DNA of 21,418 bases from a virus, in IMG/VR virus record IMGVR_UViG_3300042503_002640, positions 1-21,418 of that record, one strand, 5' to 3'. Shown in pieces: positions 15,649 through 21,418 of this stretch (its first letter is position 1; each line of letters begins with the position of its first letter). The position numbers were made by a program, and so were the translations under genes. A model generated the notes under the pieces. The model made no database searches. It was not told the origin of the DNA and worked only from the letters and a program-made list of their open reading frames with translations.

Positions 15649-15683
15649 TTCGTTTACTCTTTGCACTGGCCTACTATTTTTTG

Positions 15684-15720
15684 TTATTTATTTAGCCAGT
15701 TATTCAATGTAAATATACTA
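15684..15720 (-). promoter_or_regulatory. Putative promoter region of the HAD-nucleotidyltransferase gene
   Basis: The minus strand contains TTAGTATATTT (about 15710-15720), related to the TAGTATAATA motif, and AAATAAATAA (15684-15693), related to the late-like motif. It follows a terminator and precedes the HAD-nucleotidyltransferase gene, so it probably starts a new unit. Confidence 0.35.
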
Positions 15721-15738
15721 ATTCTGGACTAATAAAAG

Positions 15739-15773
15739 CAAAAAACGCAAAGCTTAGGGCCTTGCGTTTTTCG
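15739..15773. terminator. Rho-independent terminator
   Basis: A 10-bp stem AAAAACGCAA / TTGCGTTTTT with an 11-nt loop spans 15741-15771, with A-rich and T-rich flanks. It lies about 30 nt after the stop of the cysteine-rich gene on the minus strand and separates that gene from the HAD-nucleotidyltransferase gene. The remaining bases of this 136-bp intergenic stretch hold only AT-rich promoter-like sequence. Confidence 0.85.
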
Positions 15774-15802
15774 ATCAGGTTCTTCCGACTGGTAAGATCT
15801 GC

Positions 15803-17020
15803 TTATATTGAGGTTTTAAGTTGAGAAACAGCTTTTTCATATTGTTCTGGTGTAATACCAATCATATCAGCCTGGTCTTCCTTTGACATTTTTAAAGTAA
15901 GCTCTTGGTTTTTTGGATCAGCTAACCATTGTGTAACTTTTGCATATACTGCTTTATGTGATTCTTCAGCCTCATACATTCCCATGTTTCCAGACCAACC
16001 TGAACCACATTCCATTAGACCATTTTTATAACAACCAATTGCTTCAGCAACATACTCGTTATATTCAACTGGAGTTTCATCATTATGAATTTCTAAAGCT
16101 TCGCTACAAAGTTTTTCGCAAACTTCTTTAACCATTTCGCAAGTTGATTCATAACAAGCTGATTCGTTATTCCAACCTTCATTAATTGTCATACCATCAT
16201 CAACCATTTCATACATACACTTTTCCATATATGCACAAGCTTCATTAATATAACCTTCAAATTTATGTTCAGGATCTTCATCGTCTTCGTACATTGAAGC
16301 ATCTGAACAAGTAGATTCACAAATTGACTCAATTAAGTGGTGAGCAGCTTCAGATATCATCATTTTCTTACCATCATGGCAAGTATGACCTTCATTTCTT
16401 GGTCCAAATGTTTCTGGCTCTTCGCCATCTCCTTCTTCATCCCAATATTCAGCTTCGCAGTGTTCGCCACAGTCTGAACAAATATCACCCATCATAACTG
16501 AAGCTCCGCAACAGTTTGAAGTAGCTCCATATTCATAAGCATCTCTAGGATCCCATGATTCATTTACTTTTGCTGCATCGTATACAGATTTTAACCAACC
16601 TTCTAGCTCTTTATTATCACCAGAATTTAGGTTACTGTATTCTTTTTTAAATGCTCTAACAAAACTCTTGAAAGTTTTAGATTCTTTTGCTAAAATATCA
16701 AGTTCAGACATTACGCCTTCTTTAATAGCAACAGGCTTTTTCTTTTTGATAGCATCAGTTTTAAATGCTTTGTAATCTTCAAAGTCATTATCGCCATCAC
16801 CATCTTTATCGTATTTAGGATTGTATTTCTTCTTTTCAGTTAAGAAATCTGCAAATCTTAATACTTTATTTTCAACAACCTGAGGTTCTTGACCACAAGT
16901 TTCACAGTCTTCTGTTACTTCTGGATTTCTGCCAGTTTCTCCATCAAACTGCTCATCTTCTGAGTAGTAGTTTGCCTTCTTTAAGAAAGAAGGTAGGTCT
17001 TTATTAGAAAATTTTCCCAT
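15803..17020 (-). CDS. Cysteine-rich acidic protein with EF-hand-like loop and internal duplication
   Basis: I do not recognise this 405-aa protein. It has 18 cysteines. A C-x-x-C pair sits at 39-42, a targeting-like segment VLRFADFLTE at 53-62 and an EF-hand/dockerin-like calcium loop DKDGDGDNDFED at 71-82. A zinc-ribbon-like CC (170-171), CSDCGEHC (181-188) and C214 follow. About 234-271 and 301-338 are diverged repeats sharing C-E-x-x-C-S-(D/E)-A, an acidic-Pro turn and Y-(I/V)-x-EA, which looks like a duplicated cysteine-rich helical module. The C-terminal 50 residues look like a small helical domain. Strong acidity and metal motifs suggest a virion core or metal-binding protein, but the function is unknown. 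Its gene lies downstream of the ClpC-like gene. Confidence 0.7.
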   Translation of the reverse strand: MGKFSNKDLPSFLKKANYYSEDEQFDGETGRNPEVTEDCETCGQEPQVVENKVLRFADFLTEKKKYNPKYDKDGDGDNDFEDYKAFKTDAIKKKKPVAIKEGVMSELDILAKESKTFKSFVRAFKKEYSNLNSGDNKELEGWLKSVYDAAKVNESWDPRDAYEYGATSNCCGASVMMGDICSDCGEHCEAEYWDEEGDGEEPETFGPRNEGHTCHDGKKMMISEAAHHLIESICESTCSDASMYEDDEDPEHKFEGYINEACAYMEKCMYEMVDDGMTINEGWNNESACYESTCEMVKEVCEKLCSEALEIHNDETPVEYNEYVAEAIGCYKNGLMECGSGWSGNMGMYEAEESHKAVYAKVTQWLADPKNQELTLKMSKEDQADMIGITPEQYEKAVSQLKTSI

Positions 17021-17040
17021 TTTAAATAGTTATTTCATGG

Positions 17041-17049
17041 TTATTTATC
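17041..17049 (-). promoter_or_regulatory. Late-promoter-like element GATAAATAA
   Basis: GATAAATAA on the minus strand overlaps the TAA stop of the ClpC-like gene and lies 20 nt before the ATG at 17020. The spacing equals that at 14323-14331. Confidence 0.4.
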
Positions 17050-19036
17050 TAGATCGGTCCTCTATACTTGACTCTTTTAGTCCATTACTGTCCTCTGAGA
17101 CAGTAATCTTAACATGACCATTGTCTTTTAGCTTACCATCTATCCAAAGTTCAGCTAGGAGATCTTCGATATGATTTTGAACCATTCTTTTAATAGGACG
17201 TGCTCCATATTTCTCATCATATCCATGCTCAATAATAAAATCTTTAGCCGCTTGATCTAATTCAAAAGTATAACCATTTTCTAGTGATCTTGCTAACAAA
17301 TCTTTAATTTCAATTTCTAAAATTTGACCAATTTCAGCTTTTTCTAGAGAATCAAAGATAATAATATCATCTACACGGTTTAGAAACTCTGGTTGGAACT
17401 TATTTTTAAGAGCTTTGTCTAAAATACTCTTTGCAAGTGCCTTTTCCTTTTCAATATTGTTTGCGGTTGCAAATCCAATACCAACTCCACGATCTTGCAT
17501 GTCTTTTACACCAACATTAGACGTCATAATAATAACCGTGTTTCTAAAGTTGATTTTTCGGCCTCTTCCATCAACAGCATAGCCTTCATCAAGGATTTGG
17601 AGTAGATTATTGAAAATATCTGGATGGGCTTTTTCAATTTCGTCTAATAGAACTACTGAATATGGCTTTCTACGAACTTTTTCAGTTAATTGACCACCCT
17701 CTTCGTAACCAACATAGCCTGGAGGCGCTCCCATCATTTTAGAAGCTGTAAATTTCTCTCCATACTCATTCATATCGACCCTAATAATATTTTCTTCAGA
17801 ATCAAACATTTCATGAGCTAGAGCTTTAGCTAATTCGGTTTTTCCAACTCCAGTTGGGCCCAAAAACATAAATGTTCCAATTGGTTTTTTGCGAGATGCA
17901 ATATTTGCTCTACTACGTTTAATTGCTCTAGCCAATTTTTTAATTGCCTCTTCTTGACCAATAACTCTTTTAGTTAAGTCTGCTTCAAGCGATGCAATTT
18001 TTTCAAGATCAGTTTGTGTAAGCTTTGATACAGGAATACCTGTCATTGTTGCAACAACTTCAGCAATTTTACGATCATCTACTTCAAGACGATTATCCTT
18101 TAGGGTTTTTTCCCACTCAACTTTAGCTTCATCAATTTTAGCAAGTTGATCACGCTCAGCATCTCTTAATTTAGCAGCAGCTTCGTATTTTTGTGACTCA
18201 ACTGCACTACGTTTATTTTTTGAAATTTCTCCAAGCTCTTCTTCTAATTCTCTAATTTTTTGTGGAACTACAATGCCATCAATATGTACATTTGCGCCAG
18301 CTTCGTCTAATAAATCGATTGCCTTATCTGGAAAAAATCTTTCTGTTAAGTAACGATCGGCTAATTTTACACATGAGTCTAGTGCAGAATCGCTATACTT
18401 AACTGAGTGGTGGCTTTCATAATATTCTTTAATATTTTCAAGAATTTGACGAGTCTGTTCTGGCGTAGATTGCTCAACCAGTACTTGTTGAAAACGACGA
18501 TTTAGCGCTCCATCCTTTTCAATTGATTCTCTATATTCATCTAGAGTAGTTGCGCCGATGCACTGAATTTCTCCACGAGAAAGTGCAGGTTTTAGGATAT
18601 TAGCTGCATCAAGGGAACCGCTTGCTGAACCAGCTCCAACCATTGTATGAATTTCATCAATGAATAGAATAATATTTGGATTGGCACTTACTTCATTAAT
18701 AATTGCCTCCATTCTCTCCTCAAATTGACCACGATATTTTGTACCTGCAACCAATGTGCTAATTTCAAGTGCAATAATCTTTTTGTCAAAAAGAACTCTA
18801 GGGCAGGTTTTTTCAACAATCATCTTTGCGATACCTTCAACAATTGCAGTTTTACCAACACCAGGTTCTCCAATTAGAATCGGATTATTCTTTTTACGTC
18901 TAGATAAGATTTGACTGCATCTTTTAACTTCAGCAAGACGGCCAATTACTGGATCCATTCTTCCTTCAAGCGCAAGTTGGGTAAGGTCCTTTCCGAAATT
19001 ATCTAGGACTGGTGTTCGTGTGTCTCTTTTTGACAT
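17045..19036 (-). CDS. clpC-like: ClpC-like AAA+ protein unfoldase lacking the N-domain
   Basis: The 663-aa protein has two AAA+ modules. D1 has Walker A GEPGVGKT (56-63), Walker B ILFIDE (123-128) and arginine-finger region GALNRRFQ (176-183). D2 has GPTGVGKT (393-400) and VVLLDE (461-466). Between them is a short middle domain with a UVR-like helix (about 275-298), as in ClpC, much shorter than the ClpB coiled coil. The tripeptide IGF (520-522) sits at the position of the ClpP-binding loop of ClpA/ClpC/ClpX, which ClpB lacks. The usual 150-residue N-terminal substrate/adaptor domain is missing; about 20 residues precede D1. It should form an ATP-driven hexamer that unfolds proteins, perhaps feeding host ClpP. 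No clpP is in this window. Confidence 0.9.
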   Translation of the reverse strand: MSKRDTRTPVLDNFGKDLTQLALEGRMDPVIGRLAEVKRCSQILSRRKKNNPILIGEPGVGKTAIVEGIAKMIVEKTCPRVLFDKKIIALEISTLVAGTKYRGQFEERMEAIINEVSANPNIILFIDEIHTMVGAGSASGSLDAANILKPALSRGEIQCIGATTLDEYRESIEKDGALNRRFQQVLVEQSTPEQTRQILENIKEYYESHHSVKYSDSALDSCVKLADRYLTERFFPDKAIDLLDEAGANVHIDGIVVPQKIRELEEELGEISKNKRSAVESQKYEAAAKLRDAERDQLAKIDEAKVEWEKTLKDNRLEVDDRKIAEVVATMTGIPVSKLTQTDLEKIASLEADLTKRVIGQEEAIKKLARAIKRSRANIASRKKPIGTFMFLGPTGVGKTELAKALAHEMFDSEENIIRVDMNEYGEKFTASKMMGAPPGYVGYEEGGQLTEKVRRKPYSVVLLDEIEKAHPDIFNNLLQILDEGYAVDGRGRKINFRNTVIIMTSNVGVKDMQDRGVGIGFATANNIEKEKALAKSILDKALKNKFQPEFLNRVDDIIIFDSLEKAEIGQILEIEIKDLLARSLENGYTFELDQAAKDFIIEHGYDEKYGARPIKRMVQNHIEDLLAELWIDGKLKDNGHVKITVSEDSNGLKESSIEDRSR

Positions 19037-19042
19037 AGTATA

Positions 19043-19672
19043 TTATCGTGGATTTTTATTAGTATGTTTAAGCATTTTGCCTTCTAAACTTGCAACAGCT
19101 TGTTCTAGTGTTGTCTTTGAATTATGGAGCATTTTTTTCTCCATTTGTCTGCGACGACTTTCGATCATTCTATCAAATCTATCAAGTAGATAATCAAATA
19201 CCGTTTGTGAAATTGCAATTTCATAATAGTATTGGTGATTTGATAAAATTATAGTCTGATATTTAAGAATAATAAAGACATGTGCGTTTGGGGTTTGTAC
19301 ATATCGTGCACCGCTTGTTGGTGCAATTAACAGAGTATTCTTTGGGTCCTTAAGCGAAACATCAAGGGCTTTTATTGCAAGAGCAGCTCTATCATCAATT
19401 GCAACTCCAGATCGAGTTGAATAAAACTTTTTTAGTTTTTGATTAACTAAATATCGTTTAAACTTAAATGCAAGACGATTAACGAACCTTTTAATAAAGC
19501 CTGGAGTTTTCACAAGTTTGGGTGGGGTTAAAATAGAATTAAATGCAACCTCACTAAGAATTTCATATGATTCATAGTTTGGTTTTACGGTATCTTCCTC
19601 ATGTTTTGGCTTGGCCGAAAAGCTTTTGGGAGTTCGTTTAAGAACAATATCAAGAGTTGAGGAATTTCGCAT
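19043..19672 (-). CDS. Uncharacterised basic 209-aa protein
   Basis: I do not recognise this protein. The N-terminal 70 residues are basic and partly disordered, followed by a very basic helix (FIKRFVNRLAFKFKRY, about 59-74). A beta-rich central part (HVFIILKYQTIILSN) and a charged C-terminal helix with RRRQMEKK complete it. The basic surface suggests nucleic-acid or membrane-surface contact, but this is a guess. It is coupled to the upstream 75-aa gene by TAATG and ends 6 nt before the ClpC-like gene, so it is probably expressed with it. Confidence 0.6.
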   Translation of the reverse strand: MRNSSTLDIVLKRTPKSFSAKPKHEEDTVKPNYESYEILSEVAFNSILTPPKLVKTPGFIKRFVNRLAFKFKRYLVNQKLKKFYSTRSGVAIDDRAALAIKALDVSLKDPKNTLLIAPTSGARYVQTPNAHVFIILKYQTIILSNHQYYYEIAISQTVFDYLLDRFDRMIESRRRQMEKKMLHNSKTTLEQAVASLEGKMLKHTNKNPR

Positions 19673-19899
19673 TATAGAATAATTTTAGATTCAGTACCCT
19701 CCTCTGGTTCTTCCATTCTTTCAATTAATATAGTAAATGCTTCTTCCATGCCAACTGCCATAAGATCTAGCATATCATCATCGGTTTTTAGTAAACCCAT
19801 TAATTTAGCTTGACCCATTGCCTGCATCATGGCTTGAGCAGTCTCTTTTGCAAACTCTGTAATATCGCCACTAGGCAATTTCTTTAATTTCGATTCCAT
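19672..19899 (-). CDS. Uncharacterised small acidic helical protein
   Basis: The 75-aa protein is not recognised. It is helical and unusually rich in Met (MMQAMGQAKLMG in the middle) with an acidic C-terminus (ERMEEPEEGTES). It overlaps the 51-aa gene upstream by 29 bp and the 209-aa gene downstream by one base (TAATG), so four genes including the ClpC-like one form a compact minus-strand unit. A chaperone-adaptor or regulator role is conceivable from this context alone. Confidence 0.55.
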   Translation of the reverse strand: MESKLKKLPSGDITEFAKETAQAMMQAMGQAKLMGLLKTDDDMLDLMAVGMEEAFTILIERMEEPEEGTESKIIL

Positions 19900-20026
19900 A
19901 TGTTGTGTTATAAATTTTTCTGATTTTAGTTGCCAATTTTCTATCTAGGATAAGTTTAGATAGAGGAATGCTGTTTCGCTTACAGTATTCTCTTACAAAT
20001 ATTTTAAAAGTAGGTTGCTTTTCCAT
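19871..20026 (-). CDS. Small basic 51-aa protein
   Basis: A 52-codon frame (ATG at 20026, TAG at 19871) encodes a basic helical peptide starting MEKQPTFKIFVREYCKRN and ending YGIEIKEIA. It fills an otherwise empty 146-bp gap and is preceded by the TAGTATAATA element. It overlaps the next gene by 29 bp in another frame. The layout of alternating basic and hydrophobic residues (SKLILDRKLATKIRKIY) resembles a small DNA-binding helix pair, but no family is recognised. Confidence 0.5.
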   Translation of the reverse strand: MEKQPTFKIFVREYCKRNSIPLSKLILDRKLATKIRKIYNTTYGIEIKEIA

Positions 20027-20031
20027 AATAA

Positions 20032-20041
20032 TATTATACTA
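20032..20041 (-). promoter_or_regulatory. TAGTATAATA element
   Basis: This is an exact copy of the decamer at 3157 and 7374, in the 19-bp gap before the 51-aa gene. Its 3' end is only 5 nt from the ATG. If it is a -10 box the transcript would be leaderless or nearly so. Confidence 0.35.
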
Positions 20042-20045
20042 AATT

Positions 20046-20684
20046 TTAGTCCCACCAGCCTTTTAAACCACTACCGTCAAACCAATTATTCCAAAGATCG
20101 CGATCATCACGCATACCCTCTTTTCTGGCCTTTTTGAATATTGTGTTAAACTTTTTATAGTCTTGACCTTCTAAGATTGTAAATAATTCTTTCCACTCCT
20201 GCTCTTCAATTTGGCGAGCTCTATCGTAAACTTTACGATTGTGTTTACGTTCAGATGGCGTATCTTTATCTACCAATTGAAAATATTCCGGTTTGTCTGG
20301 AACTGGTTCGAATTCCCACTCATGATGATAAATTGGGCCTAACTCAGCTTCAGCCATTTCAATATAATTACTTTCATTGTAGTTTTTGATAATCTCAATT
20401 GCTCGGCGCATTTTAGAAACCTTCTTTAGCCTAGATTCATCCACTTCCATTCCTCGTTTTTCTAGATTATCTGCCATGTGGGTCAAGGCAGTTTCCATAA
20501 ACATTAAGGTACCATGATGATCCCACCAATAGTGGTTGCTTAGGGCTTTTCTAAACCGCCAAACATTTTTAATAAAACGGGAAATATCGTAACGAAAAAA
20601 TGCCCAAAATTTATAGACACGACTTTCGTGCCAAATCAGTTTTTTTAAGCTTTTAGTAAAGCTATCTGCAAATTTAATATCCAT
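20046..20684 (-). CDS. Uncharacterised charged protein of about 212 aa
   Basis: I do not recognise a named family. The protein is rich in Trp, Arg and Lys: a basic N-terminal helix region (KLIWHESRVYKFWAFFRYD) is followed by FIKNVWRFRKALSNHYWWDH, a long helix with RLKKVSKMRRAIEIIKNY, and a C-terminal DRDLWNNWFDGSGLKGWWD. The look is that of a conserved phage protein of unknown role, possibly nucleic-acid binding. I chose ATG at 20684; a TTG nine bases upstream is possible. TAGGTATAATA lies about 18 nt upstream of the ATG. Confidence 0.65.
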   Translation of the reverse strand: MDIKFADSFTKSLKKLIWHESRVYKFWAFFRYDISRFIKNVWRFRKALSNHYWWDHHGTLMFMETALTHMADNLEKRGMEVDESRLKKVSKMRRAIEIIKNYNESNYIEMAEAELGPIYHHEWEFEPVPDKPEYFQLVDKDTPSERKHNRKVYDRARQIEEQEWKELFTILEGQDYKKFNTIFKKARKEGMRDDRDLWNNWFDGSGLKGWWD

Positions 20685-20702
20685 AACAGTCAATGTTTAG
20701 GA

Positions 20703-20713
20703 TATTATACCTA
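20703..20713 (-). promoter_or_regulatory. TAGGTATAATA promoter-like element
   Basis: The minus strand reads TAGGTATAATA, a near copy of the recurrent TAGTATAATA motif, in the 31-bp gap between the nuclease stop and the ATG at 20684. It ends 18 nt before that ATG, a plausible leader length. Confidence 0.35.
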
Positions 20714-20715
20714 AT

Positions 20716-21381
20716 TTAATTAACTTTGAACTTAAATCCAGTGATCTTTTCGATTTGAGCTACAGGGACTTCGTTATTTTGCATACCATCTGGTTTATTT
20801 GTGGTATTTGCAAAAAGATAAGCGTGCCATTCATTTTTAGATTTAATATAGATGACTTTCCAGCAATGTGTAGGAACTGCTGTACCTTTACCAATAGTTT
20901 TAGCAACTCCAATATTGCCACACCATACTTTAACTGAATCTGCAACGGCTGCAGTTTGACGAGTATAAGTCTCTAATGACTTCCAGTCTCCAGCATTTAG
21001 CGAATGATATTGAGCTGACATATTTGAAAAATAGAAACATTCGTCCTGTACCAATTGAGTTTGGCAAAGATTGTCTGCAGCTGGCATCATATGACCTCTA
21101 TCAGTACCTGAACCAACATAATCTGCAGCAATATTAGTTTCATTTGGAAGAAGTGGATCTGGTTTAAATGCGTCCTTTCTCTTAAGTGGAGCTGGACAAG
21201 TTACCATTGCTTTAGTCGTCCACCATTCAACAAGAATAGGGTACTTTAGTGATTTTGAAAAAACTGCTGTGTAGTTTGTATGCTTTAGTCTAACTGTATC
21301 AGTTGTAGCAAATTTGGTTTGGGTCTGTGCTGATGCTACCACCGGTAACAAAAATAGCAAAATGTAAAATATACGTTTCAT
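20716..21381 (-). CDS. Secreted DNA/RNA non-specific endonuclease (NUC family)
   Basis: The 221-aa protein has a Sec signal peptide (1-18, MKRIF, hydrophobic core, ASA|Q), so the mature enzyme acts outside the cytoplasm. The beta-beta-alpha-Me nuclease motif is complete: DRGHM (94-98, general base H97), metal ligand N120 in YFSNMSAQ, and N129/W133/E137 in NAGDWKSLE. Relatives such as Serratia nuclease cut single- and double-stranded DNA and RNA with Mg2+. Cys62, Cys106, Cys115, Cys154 and Cys173 may allow disulfides. A palindrome GGAATATTTATTCC lies just upstream of the ATG. In a lytic phage it could scavenge nucleotides, clear extracellular DNA or block superinfecting DNA; it could also be a host-derived acquisition. 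Confidence 0.9.
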   Translation of the reverse strand: MKRIFYILLFLLPVVASAQTQTKFATTDTVRLKHTNYTAVFSKSLKYPILVEWWTTKAMVTCPAPLKRKDAFKPDPLLPNETNIAADYVGSGTDRGHMMPAADNLCQTQLVQDECFYFSNMSAQYHSLNAGDWKSLETYTRQTAAVADSVKVWCGNIGVAKTIGKGTAVPTHCWKVIYIKSKNEWHAYLFANTTNKPDGMQNNEVPVAQIEKITGFKFKVN

Positions 21382-21418
21382 AGGAATATTTATTCCCCTG
21401 TTTTTGCTATTTGAATTA

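Noticed and set aside
1-21418. tRNA genes, CRISPR arrays, transposases or integrase
   Set aside because: Intergenic gaps are short and contain no cloverleaf or direct-repeat array. No protein with transposase or integrase motifs is present.

Overview
The window is AT-rich, densely coding viral DNA from a large T4-like myovirus, with no rRNA, tRNA or cellular housekeeping genes. T4-type functions recognisable from sequence are the UvsW helicase, a UvsY-like mediator, the catalytic half of a family B DNA polymerase (gp43), a DnaG/gp61-type primase, the gp4 head-completion nuclease, the gp20 portal and a gp25-like baseplate protein. A Bacteroidota host is an inference. It rests on the Sec signal peptide of the nuclease at the right end (ending ASA|Q), the scarcity of Shine-Dalgarno sequences, the AT-rich intergenic motifs and a ClpC-type unfoldase.

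Layout, left to right. (1) 1-3132, minus strand: an apparent nucleic-acid end-healing and sealing operon. In transcription order it holds a HAD phosphatase resembling the 'Swiss army knife' RNA-repair family, a P-loop kinase, a 166-aa protein with a capsid-targeting-like N-terminus, and a ligase-type nucleotidyltransferase fused to a degenerate HIGH-superfamily domain. The last gene runs off the left edge. (2) 3170-5690, plus strand: an unknown protein, UvsY-like, then UvsW (recombination-dependent replication). (3) 5687-7351, minus strand: three uncharacterised genes. (4) 7426-12875, plus strand: a DNA polymerase fragment that begins just before motif B, then primase, gp4-like nuclease, an unknown virion-cluster protein and the portal, closed by a strong hairpin terminator. 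(5) 12942-15666, minus strand: gp25-like protein, a neck-like structural protein, a small coiled-coil protein and a HAD-cytidylyltransferase fusion. (6) 15803-21381, minus strand: a cysteine-rich protein with an EF-hand-like loop, a ClpC-like AAA+ unfoldase without its N-domain, several unknown small proteins including a 51-aa gene, and a secreted DNA/RNA non-specific endonuclease.

Replication/recombination genes and virion genes are interleaved. Two AT-rich motifs recur at gene junctions. One is GATAAATAA, resembling the T4 late promoter, usually overlapping the upstream stop codon and lying 20-21 nt before the next ATG. The other is TAGTATAATA, found mainly where transcription units begin.

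The most noteworthy points are the kinase/phosphatase/ligase cassette with two separate nucleotidyltransferase fusions, the polymerase cut between motifs A and B, a ClpC-like protein that keeps an IGF ClpP-docking tripeptide, and a short T4 capsid-targeting-like peptide found in several unrelated proteins.
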